Notes under the pieces: model-generated
Seen by the model: the letters and a program-made list of their open reading frames with translations, nothing else
Database searches by the model: none
What the model was told of the DNA's origin: nothing
Made by a program: the position numbers and the translations under genes
Shown: piece after piece, positions 29,834 to 43,460 of the stretch
Layout: every line of letters begins with the position of its first letter
Numbering within the stretch: position 1 is the first letter of the stretch
Assembly (NCBI RefSeq): GCF_032854445.1
Contig: NC_088295.1
Location: 79,452,028-79,516,027 of the forward strand
Source of the DNA: Liolophura sinensis
Taxonomy: Eukaryota; Mollusca; Polyplacophora; Chitonida; Chitonidae
DNA: 64,000 nucleotides
Reading direction: 5' to 3'

Positions 29834-29997
29834 ACCCGGAGGAAACCCACGACCATCCACAGGTTGCTGCCAGACCTTCCCACTTACGACCGGAGAGGAA
29901 GCCAGCATGAGTTGAACTCAGAGCGACCGCATTGGTGAGAGGCTCCTGGGTCATTACGCTGTGCTAGCGCGCTAACCAACTGGGCCACGGAGGTCCC
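29834..29997 (-). mobile_element. SINE type 1, tRNA-like head and body, tail missing
   Basis: On the - strand the head (GGCCACGGAGG seen on +) is intact, including GCTAGCGCGCTAACCAACTG. The A/T-rich tail end is absent. Confidence 0.92.
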
Positions 29998-30510
29998 CAA
30001 CAATACACGTATGTTTTCTTTCGGTGACCTCATATTATATCTCACTAACGATTTTTCGGTTTCTATGAACCGGGCTCTTTTCTTTTGTACTTAATTTTGT
30101 CACCTTTTTTTCTGAAAGTGGAAGACCATTTTCACAATCACGTATGTCCAACCGTTTTTAAGCCTGTTAATTGCCACGATAACTCTAAACGAGTTGGCGT
30201 AAAATCACCACTTCAAGGCATCTATAGGCTGTTGTACGAAAATTGGTGGGATGCTATGCTGTCTGAGGAAATACTCGGAAGATAAAAGATGACAATTTGA
30301 AACGCCTGGGATATCGGCAAACGGGAGGTAATTAACTAGTTTATATCCAGGTATACACTTTCTGATCAGATGTAGAACTTGGCTACAGGCATATACACAG
30401 CTCTTATATCCTGTGGCCTAATTTGTCATTTACTTCCGTTTATAACTGACAAAGTATAAGCCGAGAACACATCTGTGTCAAGTGTGTGGCTAGCCTACGT
30501 AAATGCAAAC

Positions 30511-30777
30511 CTGGGGGCCTCCGTAACCCACTGGTTATCGTGCCAACGCGGCGCAATAACTGAGAAGCCTCTCACCAAATGCGGTCGTTGTGAGTTCAAG
30601 TCCAGTTCATCCTGGCTTCCTCTCCGGTCGAAAGTGTTAACTCTGTCAGCACTCTGCGGATGGGCTCTGATCGGTTTCCTTTCACCACAATGCTGCTTGC
30701 CGACGTATAGGTGAAATATTCTGAGTATGGCGTAAAACATCAATAAAATTAAATAAAATCAAAATTAAATCTAAACC
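30511..30777 (+). mobile_element. SINE type 1, full length, with target duplication
   Basis: The head GGGGCCTCCGTAACCCACTG is mutated from consensus. B-box-like GTGAGTTCAAGTCC, body and an AAATAAAAT tail follow. It is flanked by AAATGCAAAC at 30501-30510 and 30778-30787. Confidence 0.92.
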
Positions 30778-30894
30778 AAATGCAAACGGTCCTGTGCTAA
30801 ACTATTTTGACATCGTATTTATACCCTGTATATAAAACAAATTATTCACCTGCTGAAATATAACAGTCTTCTTCCGCTACGTGTAACCATGCAC

Positions 30895-31072
30895 AGCACA
30901 GATTGCAGTGTCACCATTGTGTTGGAAAATCATGCTCTGTGATTTTTTACCTGTGATTAACAACTGTGCATAACCCAGTGTCACCATTGCGTTGTATGGA
31001 AAATCATGCTCTGGGATTTGTAGGGGTGATTAACTACTGCACATATCCCAGTGTCACCATTGCGTTGTAAGG
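30895..31072. repeat. Tandem repeat, about 2.5 copies
   Basis: CAGTGTCACCATTGYGTTGT recurs three times, with GGAAAATCATGCTCTG between copies. Spacing is about 70-80 bases. Confidence 0.85.
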
Positions 31073-31328
31073 TACATATAGACATTAAGATCATGTAGCT
31101 CTGCTTCGATCAACTTGTGATCAACTTTGGAAGATTTCAGCACCAAAAGTAACATTTTATATTACTTTTTTGACTCATAAAAAACTTGGGGACAAAATCT
31201 GAGATAATCTACCTGATATCCTCCAAATCACCCAGGGAAGTCGTGTATACGACGCCGAAGTTGTGAATAGACATGCTCGCAATATTATATTCAGGGAATT
31301 AGTACAAAAATCGTCGCCGAGACAAAGT

Positions 31329-31536
31329 CGTAGTCATCTCGGCACTATTCGTAGCCAGCTCGGCACTACTAATCGTAGCAAGCTCGGCACTATTAAACGT
31401 AGTAAGCTCGCCACTACTGATCGTAACAAGCTCCACACCACTAATAGCAACAAGCTCGGCACTACTCGTAGCCCGCCCAGCGTTACCCGTAGCCAGTTCG
31501 GCACTACCCGTAGCTAGTTCAGGCACTACTCGTAAC
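31329..31536. repeat. 21/24-bp tandem repeat, about 9 units
   Basis: Units such as CGTAGCAAGCTCGGCACTAC are 21 or 24 bases long, always a multiple of 3, so a frame stays open from 31263 to 31517 with a repeating peptide like RSKLGTTN. It stops inside the last units. I do not call it a gene: there is no homology and no further exon evidence. Confidence 0.9.
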
Positions 31537-34500
31537 AAACTCGCTCTGAAATCATACAACATGTTGTTATATTCGTGCTGTACTGAATTAATAACACATT
31601 TATACTCAGTTCTACGAACTCACGAGGAGTTCCCGATCGGGAGTGATCGAGATCAATGTTACCCGACAAAGGGTAGGAGGGGCTTTCCCTGTACAGAGTT
31701 TATTGTTCCCTGATACAAAGAAAGAAACAGATCTCTAAGGGTGCAACATTCTGTGCTATCACAGCTAGACGATTCTGTTGATCTGTTTTTATTTTTTTTT
31801 AACAGACCCTGATGATATTTATCGAGGTTCACTGAAAACCTATTGAATTGCTGAGTAAATCAGTGCCCTTAGGGGCTAGCACATCACAGTAGCCTAGGTA
31901 GTAGCATCACTAAGCTGCAAAGTTAAATGTAACCTACATGGATAACTGGTGACTTTCGATGGACAAGATGTTCAATGGGTTTTCCCAAAAGACCGCGACG
32001 GCTGAGTTGGCCTGGCTTCACGCATACTCCTTGCAGCGAATGCGCCGATCTCTACGTTCGCTTCATACTCCTAACAGCGCATTTGCCGGTTTCCACGCTC
32101 GCTTTACATCACTGTCACCACTAAAAAAGATTGACCTTTGGAGCCTGTGCGAGGCTAAGTTTGTGTTTACTTAGGCCCATCATTGGTGTCTTTGCGCGGA
32201 ACTATTTAATCAACATTCATCAAAACTGCTCCAGGTGTTTGGTTAGACTGCTGTACACTTTACTTGAAGAGAATGGATGTGTATAAAGTATTGTTAGACA
32301 CAAAGGTTGAGGCATAGTTTTTGTGGTTTCTGACATCATTTCCTGCCTCATCACAGTGACCTTGATGTTGTTCAAGATTTCTGTAAAAGTTTGGCTAATT
32401 TTCAGCTTTAGACCACTACCAGAAAACAGTCCTGAGGGCTTCTTTACTCGAGGTGCGCATGTTTAATTAATCCATGAATTCACTTCCTACAACGCCGATC
32501 AAATAAATAATTTTATTTATGACTGTTATTGTGTGCCACATTCAAAAGTATTTCACTTACATACATGTTCGATGCATTGCAATCAGTTTTGTGGATAGAG
32601 AAAACCTTAGTGAAATGACTAAATGAATAAACAAATCAATAAAAGTAAGAAAGCAGAAAGCAAGGTTTTTTGCATTATATGACCTATAGGGACAAGGACA
32701 CACGTATTCTCCATTCTTCAAGTAACAGTTCAACTCCCTGGGTTCTGAACGCGACATTCCATCAGGCCAGATCTCATGGTGAAAAACTTAAACGGCCTGC
32801 TTATGTTGGCTAACCGATGCGCTGCACTGAAACACACGTCAAACTACATTGTACATGTAGCATGTATTTCGTTCTTGTAAAATAAAATACAAAGTTATTT
32901 TTGTAAACATGACGGAAATTGTTATTCAAGCAACAATTTTTTCTTTCTTTTGCACAAAGGTTAGAGTAATAGAGACATAAAATCTTATGCAAATTGTGTT
33001 CTGTTGCACAACTTATTCAGCTTAAATGAGGATTCAAAGTATGCAAAACTGCAACAAACTGACCTAAACGAACATTGGGGAATTTTCAGTGGGATACAAC
33101 ATATATCACGATACTAAAAATGACATTTTATGACATACTGTCACATATTATATGTTTCAAACGGCAAATAATAATAAATATATGAAATTATTATATTTGG
33201 ACCGATTTGATGCATCAGCTTTGTGTCAAATCTCCGGATTACTGCCTCACCTGCAAGAAAAGCACGCGGTCACACTGGACTTTATTCATAGCTGCGTCTA
33301 CAACTGATAATTGCGTGTCTCCTAAGGTGATGAGCCAAATAGTCGCCTTTAAATTACTAGCCTTCAAAAACAACAAATTAAATTCCAAAGTAGAATTCAA
33401 TTAAAGGCAATTTAAAGATGTATGATGTGCTTGTAAATATATATCTATCTTCATTATTATAATTTATCCTCCAACAAGTGACTTGTCAATAACTATAAAA
33501 CATTATTAGGCCTGCGCATACACTATACAAGTATTCCTAACGCATGTTGAAAAAAAAACTGGAAACCGTCGTTTTGAGCGCCTCTTGCAACAATCATAAT
33601 GGTTTGAGGTATGGCACAAACATTCAACAGTATCGATACAAGATCTCATTAGCGATCGCAGAAGATGGTGTGGGTTTTAAGAACCGTGTATTCAGGAAAA
33701 CTCCAACACGCCGATTTTATTGTTTGATAAGATAGCTGTCGTCCACTGTTTGTATGTTGCTCTCTTTACAGAATCCAGTCACTATGCTAAGCTTTTCGTA
33801 CAGGCTTGAGTCATTCCTGGACAGGGTGATGTGTCCCCATGGAATTACTGCACGAGAGGCAATCCATCTTCTCGTAGGGACAAAAACGCGAAAAGACTTC
33901 ACGAGGACAACGATCTCATAAACGGTTGAGGCGGGCGACAAAAATTAGCGAGCTGATACAAGTTCTTATTTTAATGCCCAAGGGGAGGCTTTTTAACGCC
34001 CAAGTCTATCGTTTGGTATATTGATAAGAGCATTTTATATCCAAGGCTCAATTCCAAGAAGAACTTGTTCCATATGCTACAGAATCCTTCATCAGATGAA
34101 TCCGTCGGGGTATGTTTCATAGTGTACATGTAGCTATCTCTTCTAGCGCCAAGTTGTCACTAAAAGTGTATGACAGCGCTTGATCAAGGTTTTGTTTGCC
34201 TATCGCATCGGCCAGTCTACAATGCAAACCTCATGTTTCTGGTATATTAATTCATTCGTCACAGACATAATGAGACAGATGAGCGTTTATTAAAGGACTG
34301 CGGCAGATATTACTATATTGTTACGTATCCCAAGTTATCGTGGGTCTTTGATTAGCATCATATTTTCTACGCGAGAGTTTGGCTGCCACGGGATTGTCCA
34401 AAACGACTTGAAGGACGAAAGGCCGTTTCCTGTGAGAAACCCAAGCTGTCTTGGACATGACAAAACCTGGTGAACAGATGACCATCTGTAAGGAAATCGT

Positions 34501-34692
34501 GTCACTTGGCCATTCAATCCCTATACTCTATGGTGAAGAAACGATGTTTTACACGACGTGCACATTGCTTAAGTATTACATCATGTCATATATGAATCTT
34601 TTGCATATATCAGAGAGCTCCAGAAACGTCTCAACAAGACACTGGGTGCCTGTAATAAACAGAACTATTTTTGGAAGTCAGTGCTAACGGGA

Positions 34693-34700
34693 TGACGTCA
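34693..34700 (+). promoter_or_regulatory. CRE site upstream of the prohormone-like gene
   Basis: TGACGTCA is the perfect palindromic cAMP response element bound by CREB/ATF proteins. It lies about 65 bases before a TATA box and about 170 bases before the first ATG, an arrangement common in neuropeptide and hormone genes. Confidence 0.7.
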
Positions 34701-34756
34701 GCTGTAGGGCTTGGGCTGTCTGTGGGCGGTGAGTGGAGAATGGGCGTGCCGTTGGA

Positions 34757-34763
34757 ATATAAG
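34757..34763 (+). promoter_or_regulatory. TATA box of the prohormone-like gene
   Basis: ATATAAG sits in GGAATATAAGTAG. Transcription would start about 30 bases on, near 34785-34795, giving a leader of about 70 bases before ATG 34861. Confidence 0.65.
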
Positions 34764-34860
34764 TAGAGTTTGATGCTAAACCCGCCTGGAGAGTACAAAG
34801 CGTGCATTGCCGAGACTTCTTCCCTGTTTGCTTAAACTCTCAATTCCTTTCCCACAAAGA

Positions 34861-34900
34861 ATGAGTATTGTTTTAGGATCTGTTTCTCAACGACTAAAAG
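34861..34900 (+). CDS. Prohormone-like secreted EF-hand protein, exon 1
   Basis: Encodes MSIVLGSVSQRLK plus the first base of a Gly codon and ends before GTAGGAAC. The ATG context CAAAGAATGA has A at -3. Joining to 38073 keeps the frame and puts 15 residues ahead of the Met at 38078. Either Met gives a usable signal peptide, so exon 1 could instead be mostly leader. The promoter just upstream (CRE at 34693, TATA at 34757) supports this as the true first exon. The splice is predicted, not observed. Confidence 0.6.
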
Positions 34901-37900
34901 GTAGGAACATTTTTCACATTATCGTTGTTTTTGATATATTTTTTACTTCCTTAATTCGCCGAAGATGATATTTCAATGATTTTACCAGTGTTGTAAGGAA
35001 TTATATGTTAAATGTATCGAAAATATTATTGTTTCACTCTTATTTTAGAAAAGAAACTAATATGTAAGAGATAACACACATATTATTTTGATTACCTAAA
35101 CGATATTGACTTTTTGACCAACGAAGAGTTTTAGAACGAATTTCAATAAGTCGTTTAATTTCATGTATATATATGTATATCTAAACTACTTTAGCATACA
35201 TTAAACTACCCTTTGGCTTGCATGTTTGATACTGCAAATTGGCATCTGTTGGAAGATACATGATATAGGATAAAGCCTGAACAAAACTGAAGCATATCGA
35301 TTTAAATACATGGCGATAATATTGGTTTCTCATGCATTTGTCATCGGTTATTGATTCCCGACTGATACATAGCGATATCTGATTCCACTGTCATTTATAT
35401 TCTCTCACATTGGAATGATACATTAACATCTTTTACATTTAGAGACTTATTATTACCGTATATAACTTAAAAACCTCAAGTCGTAGCATTTCAAAAAGAA
35501 ATGCCCTCAACTTCATGTACTGATTTTTCATTGACGTCGAATGATTGTGCTGCTTTAAGCCTCGAGTATGCACATGGAACATTGTCGGCAAGTTAGGGGA
35601 GTACACATATCACAGTGTGCCACAATTAGGAAAAATAAAATGGATATGTGTACTTTGCCATTATTGATATGCACGTGTAGTTTTGTGTTGCTGACATTGT
35701 GTACAGTTGTATTTTACATTAATTGGGCAGATTAAGTGATGCATGTGCATCGATATTGCCGAGGAATATGATACGGTTGTAGTTTTCTTCAGATGTCCGT
35801 GAAGTGTACACATAGTTTCCTGGGATTACTGATGTTTGAAGGTAGTACATGTAGATAACGACTAGCAGGTACGGGTGTGCTCACCACATTGTCCGTAAAG
35901 TGTTCTAAAGTTGAGAAACTGGAGAACTACATGTATGTTTACTATTAGACTAAATGAGCAACTTTAATAAGAACTATATTGAGTGAGAAGTGCCAGCAAA
36001 AATAAACGCTTGCTTCAGATTTCTCACTCATTTTAACTTGTTTTTTTTTTTTTTTGGACAAATTTGGGCGCCTATTATACAGGACTATGAAAAATTGCCC
36101 TTATGTTTCGCTGGCGTGTACAGATAATTCCACAGGATTGGAAGTGTGTACGCATAACTTCTTTGTATTGGGCGTTTTTACTCATACCGTTCAAACATTT
36201 GGAGGATGTATGTACCAAAAGGCAATGCCATTCATTTCATTTCATTCATTCATTCATTCATTCTGTCACCAATATGTTTACAATGTCACTTGACAAAGCA
36301 AGACGACCATAAAGTCACAACTGGCTTGTTCTGTATTCCATATTTAAACGACCATGAACGAAGGATAAAGATATTAAGTTTTATAGGGACAATATGTCGA
36401 TATTAAATTTGTTCCTGAACGTAACCTTTAGAAGAATAACTAAAGCAATGTAGGAAGGTCTATTAATGTATGATGTCAAAATACCGATTATGTCCACCAG
36501 TACCCTATGTATTACAAATATGATGGATGAATGTGTTTTTTTCTAGCATCTTTACCACAGAATACAATCACCAAGGTAAAATATCTGTCACCTGTAACTG
36601 AGAGTTTAGCACGGCCCACGCTACTTATCGATCCTTTCCAAGCGCCAAACTCATTACTCATTTGAATAAGCGAAAAATTTTATGCTAATATGTTATTTTT
36701 TTTTATATTTTTATATGTATTGGGTTATTAGTTCTTACTAATTAAACATCATGTAGTTTCATATAAAAATATATAAAATATATAAAACACTATAAAGAAT
36801 TTCCCACCCACTGAAGCATCAAACGATGGTCACATAAATATAATCAAACTTCACTGATTTACGTTTAGTTTGACTGTACACAAAAATTTCGAAGAGAATT
36901 CCCACTCTCAAAACTGGGTGTATGCTTCGAAGGATGAATACCTGCTCACTATTTGATGCTATTAATAGCAAAAACGTTATGAAATATTTTCATCAGCACT
37001 TAATTTTTTTGATACGTTCATTTGTCGAACAGCTGCGTTAGCTAGAAACTATTCTCATTCTGTGATTGGTCACTTCTAAGCTGAGCTGAATCTGACTTTT
37101 GCGTTTGATTGGCTGAGAACCAGGGAGGGTGGTAGCAAGCAGTCAGCTAAGAATAGGATGTGGGGGAGGAAATGCTCAGATCTACCCACTTGGAATAACA
37201 CTTTTGAAAACCCTGTCTGCAACTGGAGAAGCCGTCTGACTTACTTAAGCCTGTACAATAACACTCTAAGTTAAACGACGACAATAATTGTTTTCTGGAA
37301 GGGGATAAATACCATGGGTAAATACTAATGAATTTGGACAGTCATTGATTGACCTTCGAACGCAACAGTGCCATTTCCATGAGATTTCCATGATTTCCTG
37401 AAGTGCAAAGTACGGATATACTACGGTGTCAGAAGAATCTTCCATGTGGAGCATTCAGCTGCATAAGGCCTTTTTCATGTGTCATCTCCTTTTTGTTTGA
37501 ATTTCATTTACCATTAGGGGCATTGTGATTGTATTCTCTTTTTCAGAAGTGTTATGGTGTAGGATAGTTATTCCATATACCGTTATCCTTTATATAGTTT
37601 TATTGGAGTATTAATGCGAATCTATATAAGTTTAGGCATACTTTATAATTATTTGACCTCTGAATGACGTATTATATCTGCTTATCCATTTCTCATACAC
37701 GTGATTTTCATTTTAATTTGCATATCCCTAAAGATTTATTCATCCCTCTTCACCCTATAAATATAACCTTGTGTTCTTAAATATGGTTTATTTAGCGCGT
37801 ATGCTTCAGTGCTTGGATAAACAACGATCATGTATTAACAAATTCGTCCGACTTTTGGATTACCTTTTACCAGCGGGGCTGCTTGTTTGAAGCTTCCACT

Positions 37901-38072
37901 GATTATTAATTGCGGCCGTAAGTCAGCATATTTTTTAGGTATCTTGCGAGCTGCGCAGGCCTTTGTCTCGCTTTGTTCCGTTTTCCTAGATCCATAAGCC
38001 TGGCCACTCGCGTAACGCCAATAAAACCAATTAGTTTTCGTTTTCACAGATGGTTTTCTTTTTGCTTTTTAG
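34901..38072. other. Intron 1 of the prohormone-like gene
   Basis: AT-rich, with several TACATGTA motifs and a T-run near 36041-36055. The CATT/ATTC run at 36229-36262 is a short microsatellite. No SINE was recognised. Confidence 0.6.
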
Positions 38073-38336
38073 GTTGTATGCCGTTAAAGTTGGGTCTTCT
38101 ATTAGTACTCTGCACTCTCCTTCTGGCAGATGTCGCTTCAGGGATGTTTTACACAAACAGTAAAGAACACGACTATCCCCGTATTGGGCGCAGAAGTGGA
38201 AGTCACAAAGACACAGGCGCGTTAGAGGATTCTGGTGAACTTCAGTTATACAGACAACTTCCTAAAAACAGAATGCCCATCAAAAGGCGAATACATGTTC
38301 CTTCCGCATCAATCTTCAGGGCCTGGGATAAAGACG
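38073..38336 (+). CDS. Prohormone-like secreted EF-hand protein, exon 2 (signal peptide and candidate peptide)
   Basis: Encodes residues 14-102 of a predicted 123-residue protein (first and last codons split). MPLKLGLLLVLCTLLLADVA is a classic signal peptide: basic Lys, a Leu-rich core and small residues before a likely cut near ASG. Directly after it comes MFYTNSKEHDYPRIGRR (38-54). The GRR at 52-54 is the usual signal for dibasic cleavage and C-terminal amidation, predicting a peptide ending PRI-amide. The ending resembles the PRX-amide group (neuromedin U/pyrokinin, small cardioactive peptide, ecdysis-triggering hormone), but family membership is unproven. A second basic site, KRR, is at 84-86. 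The exon ends in FRAWDKDG, the first half of an EF-hand loop. The acceptor is TTTGCTTTTTAG and the donor GTAAGC. Confidence 0.8.
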
Positions 38337-39769
38337 GTAAGCAGCCAATCATTTTTTTATCAAATCGCCCTGTACATATTGATATACAAAGGCCATGGGT
38401 TCTTGCCGTCGAAACCAAGCTTATGGACTTTCACATGATGAATTAAAAAGGTGTTCTGACTTCATTTTCCTTTGCAATAATATAGACTTCTAACATATCC
38501 ATGTGTAGAGCTCGTGTTGTTACGTGTCACAGGCTAAAGGCAATTTTGTTAGCGAGTATAAACGATTTTACAGAGAGCTGAAAATAGGCAGCTGGCTATA
38601 GTAGTAAATGACAGAGGCATGTATGTTCAAAGAAATTCCATAATAAAAAGATGATAATTTGTACATGTATAGGCCTACAAGGTCGTTGTAGTCGTGCGCA
38701 TAAATAATTTTCATGCACGCACAAGACTCTGTAAATCTGAGGCGATGATCCTTTGTCTGCACCATTTCCACCATGCTACATGTATCAACGAGAGCCGCTT
38801 TTCAGTGTTTACATACTAAAAATGTTGAGTGGGAATTCACATTACTTTACTTCATAGACTGCTGGACCTCGGAATCGGTGGCCCGAGTTCAAAGTTTGTG
38901 ATCCCAGATATCAACCATTGCATCATTCACTGCCGGCATGATGTCGACATAACGAAGACTTTTCTAATCACACCAACCTAAACCATGGATATATATATTA
39001 AGAAATTCTTCAGAAAAAGAACGTCGCATTTATGCGTATTGAAACGTGTAGTGCATGAGTTAACCTTCATATAACAATAAAGTAATCTTACTGGCATCTT
39101 ATACTATACGAGCCAGTTCTTCATGCAATTATGTAGCCTTCTTGGTTACCCCTTTGGGCCCTTTTGGATAAAATCTTAGAACCCCTAAACTTAATCTGTT
39201 CCAGTAGAAAGTTTAATAACATTTTGTGAAAGGGGATTAAATCCGAAAATGTTCTAAAAAAAATGTCATTCACGCAAATTTGATCGTGAATTGGCTTGGT
39301 ATAAATATCACATTTTATTTGATACCTATATTAATAAGAAAGGATTTCCCCTCTGCAAGATACCAGTTAATTTTTTAATGGTCATGATTAATTACTTCTT
39401 ATGAGGCATCCCTTTAGCGGTATTTTTATTCATTGTCAATAACACAAACTAAGTTTAACTGTTCCCATCATTGGTTTGCAATGTCGTTCTTTGTCAAATC
39501 ACGGTATCTGTGTGGAACTTGTGATCAGTATTTTTGGACAGTAAATCATCCATCGCTCTGTCAGTGAAGTGAACCACTTTGACAAATGTGACATTTATGC
39601 CATTTTAATCTCCCAAACGACCTAAATGATAACCTGAATGACTTCTTCCATGATTTACAACACCGGGGTAAGATGACCAGATGTACCTGCCCCATGTATA
39701 TTTTGGTGGAGATTGTAAACATTTTCTTGATGAAATATAAAATGAAAGAAATGATAGTTGAAAGTTCAC

Positions 39770-39840
39770 TGAGTGAGTGAGTGCTTTAACGCCGTACTTA
39801 ACAAGTTTTCACTCATATGACGATGAAGGAATCCTTATAG
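39770..39840 (-). mobile_element. SINE type 2 tail fragment
   Basis: GAGTGAGTGAGTGCTTTAAC followed by GCCGTACTTAACAAG and CACTCATATGACGATG is the reverse complement of the type 2 tail seen at about 16830-16903. Confidence 0.65.
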
Positions 39841-40943
39841 GAAAGTTCTTTGAGAACACTGTCAACAATAAACAAAAATCAGTTTAATTCTGCTTTGCGT
39901 ACACACTCAAGAACATATATGGACCTTCTCAATGCTATTGACAAAATACCATAAGCATCTTCAACATAGCTCTAATTAGAAATCAAACAATTGGCCTTTA
40001 CATTTTGTTGAAAAATATCTGACAATGTTTCTTAATACCGTTATCAGTGACGATCACCATACGACAATTTTAGCAAACAAATGAATGGAAACTACATTAT
40101 TTGCTGGAGACACCTACTCTTAAAATTGGAGTATAATACGTCATACACGGAGTCAGTCCACTGTAAGGCATCCTTTACATAACTAGTTATGGTTAAGGTG
40201 CTTTAAAACTATCATCATATGATCGCATTATTGGTAACTGAAAGAGGTGTTAATCTTCAAGCAAACAAACACAAAGAAGCTCAAAGAACGCGCATTTTGG
40301 AACTCTTAATGGGAAGGAAAACAGGAAGACAAAGCATATATCAGATGAAACAAGATTTTGTGTACGTATCACATACTACATAAAATGCCTCCTTCCCTCG
40401 AAGTGTATGAATTGGCGTCTTAAATGGCGTCGTAATAAAATCCACCATTTCCTTTAATTCACGACATCACGAATCACGAGTTGACAGCTATCTTTTCTTT
40501 TCGTTTATCACTTTTAGTAACAGTCGCTCTGCATATCCTTTTGCTACCCGTTTAAATTTTTTTTATTGCCGTAAACGTGTCATGTTTCCCGCCTGCGTGT
40601 GTCATGTATTAGAAAGGCGAAAACACGTTTTCTTGTATTCTTTCTTGCCCCATTTATGAGTCCCCGAGAAACTGGATATAGAAGGCCAAAATCACTGGGT
40701 TCTGGTCGAACTCTGGCATACATGTAAGGGTTAGACAATGCTCTTGCATTTTACCTTCCTATTTACACATTTCCATGTACAGTTACCAACGTACCGATTT
40801 ACCGTCCAAAGATATGGGAGAGTTACAAACAATAAGACTGTACAGGTCCGAAAAACACCATAATACATGTAAAACTAATGAAGAAGAGCAATTATACAAA
40901 TTTTAACGTAAATATCTAACCGACTGAAAGCTTGAAGAAGTGA

Positions 40944-41212
40944 TTTATGTATTTATTTGATTGGTGTTTTACGCCGTACTCAAGAATATTTCACTTATAC
41001 GGCGGCGACCAGCGACGAGCATTATGGTGGGAGGAAACCGGGCACAGCCCGAGGTTAACCCACGACCATCCGCAGGTTGCTTTCAGGCCTTCCCACTTAC
41101 GGCCGAAGAGGAAGCCAGCATGAGCTGGACTCACAGCGACTGATTTAGAAAGAGGCTCCTGGGTCATTAGTGTGCGCTAGCGCGCTAAGCAGCTGAGCCA
41201 CGGAGGCCCCAA
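40944..41212 (-). mobile_element. SINE type 1, full length, with target duplication
   Basis: On the - strand it runs from a tRNA-like head (GGGGCCTCCGTGGCTCAGCT) through the body to an A/T tail. A perfect 12-base duplication, TTGAAGAAGTGA, flanks it at 40932-40943 and 41213-41224. It is a good reference copy for the others. Confidence 0.96.
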
Positions 41213-43460
41213 TTGAAGAAGTGAAGCGATAAAATGTGTAAACTTACCTGGCAATATTACTTTTATTTCCATATTTAAGGGCAAAGTCACTGTCGGCTGG
41301 AGAGTTGGGTGATGCAAAATACATGTGATTCACCGATGCTGGTTTTATGTGGCTTATTTAACCGCTAGATAAGAAACGGCGCCAGAATTAAACACAGGAA
41401 TAGTTTCTTTGTTCGGTGTACTTTTCTGGGCATAAAACAGGTGCAGTTTCTGTGGATGTAACGACCAGGACACGAAGCTTTCCCCCTGGGATTTTAGCCA
41501 TCTCGCAAGACGGTTTTACATTACCAGTCCTAGGACTTGATTGGAGCGATGCCTTTTATCCGTACCACTGGAATCTCAACTTCCTACACTCTTTTTTTAT
41601 CTTGAAGAACCATAAACCGAAGACGGCTTATCATGGTGATTTTTTTCCTTTAATTCGTTTTTTTGTAAGTTTTTCATTGAGGCTTTTCGGACACAGGTAT
41701 TGGTTCAATAACTAACGCAAATGGTTATGTTGTCGTGAAATCGTGGCTGGTGTCACAGACTTATTGCACTAATTGATATACAACTCCGCTCGGGGTAATA
41801 AAAGCTGGATCAAATATCCCAGCATGATATATGGTCCTCTTGATAGTGGAATAACACGAATCGTCAAATAAAACTACAGGCACCTGGCACTATATACTAC
41901 CCCACAGTTTGACTCATATCGTAATCTCGCCTTTGCACATATACTGAGGATTAATCGAGTCGTGAAAACGGAAAGCATGCATAGGTATTGTAGATGACAT
42001 TTGAGCCTAACTGCTAAATAGAGCGTGTCTTGGTGATTTAGAACAGAGTAAAGCAACTCACGACTTAGAAGGTAGCTTTGATTCTTTTCCTTCGTTTTAT
42101 ATTTTTTTCACGTTTATGATAGTTCTATCTGTGGTTTCAAACAGTTGAGACGTCAACATCATTTATTAATCAACATTTGTAGATTTTTTGCCGTACTGAG
42201 AAAAAAGTCGCAATTTTAAAGCCTTTATTTAATTGTTTTCTAATAACATCTTCAGGATGTGACCAAAGCGTTGAACTCACAAGTTTGATTTTCTGTTCTG
42301 TTGATTTTTACATAGTTGTGTAGTTGCCTAGCACTAACAAAGTGTTCCAGAAGTTCTTTCCTATAATTTCAGTTTCTGAAACAAAACAAAAAAACATGTT
42401 TATTAAGTCATACTTGGAAACTAATCCCCATGCCAATTCCACAAATATTCCGGGTCAATACTGGGACACAAGAATACATAGAATCTTAGTTCACCACCTG
42501 TTACAATCATAAGTTTCGTATAAATAATTGGATTACAACGATTATGCATGCAGTGGTTCTCAGTTTAATTTTATGTTCATTTTCACAAACATCCAATGAC
42601 TACTCATCGTCACACGTCTGACAATTGTTAAATACGACGTAAAAAAGCAAAGCATACATACATACATCTATACGCAAGACTCCATTTTTAACTAAATACT
42701 TTCACGTGTATACCGGTAATTTCCCAGCTATGTGTTTCCTTGCTGTTTTGCATCAACTTGTAAACCATTGTCTTTTTTTCATTATTCAGCTTTGTTTTTA
42801 GTTTACCGTGTAGAGCTGTGCTGATAATTTTAGACTGATTGCTTAGTTTATTAAATATCAGATGAGATATATTCACCAGTGTGTTTGGTGGACGATGAGA
42901 AATTTTCAGTGAATGACGTGATTTGTTGTATTTCGTTAGTCCTACATGGTCAGTACAAAGCAGTAACTCTGACGGGAGCAGTGAGACAAAGCAATATAAA
43001 TATGGGATTGTACATAAATAACGATCGTTACATAAGACATTTTATTTAGCTTACAGCTAACGGTAATGATTTGCATAGAACATACGTCAGCGACTCTATT
43101 GTGTGTTCACATTACAACCACGCTGTTTCCATCTTTTGGAGTAAATCACATATTTCGTCAGTTATAATATATGGTAACTCTGGACAAAGACGTTACACAA
43201 TTCTTCCATTCTTTATTTTCTTCTATTCTGATCGGAAACTGGCACCGTTGTTCAAAAACGTGTAAACAGTTAAGCCAATCATGAAAAGATTAATAAACTC
43301 TAGTCTTGTCCTAATACAAAACCAAAAGCACTTTAGTCCAGATCACAGTTTGTATCGGGTTTAACTGCTAAGATACCTTTCAATAACTGGACGCAAATGA
43401 TGTCAGACTCTTCGAACAGACAATCAGACGTTAAATGCGTTATATATGTTTGTTTTTCAG

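Larger units (their letters stand above)
28600..34680. other. Intergenic region between YME1L1 and the prohormone-like gene
   Basis: It holds a degenerate tandem array (29165-29830), SINEs (29834-29997 and 30511-30777), short tandem repeats (30895-31072, 31329-31536, about 32010-32100) and otherwise AT-rich sequence. No convincing coding sequence was seen. Confidence 0.65.
38337..43460. other. Intron 2 of the prohormone-like gene
   Basis: It contains a full-length SINE (40944-41212), a short second-type SINE tail (about 39770-39840, - strand) and otherwise AT-rich sequence. No additional exon was recognised. Confidence 0.6.

Noticed and set aside
41416-41715. 99-codon open frame in intron 2 of the prohormone-like gene
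   Set aside because: No similarity recognised, no supporting splice context, and AT-rich codons like its noncoding surroundings.
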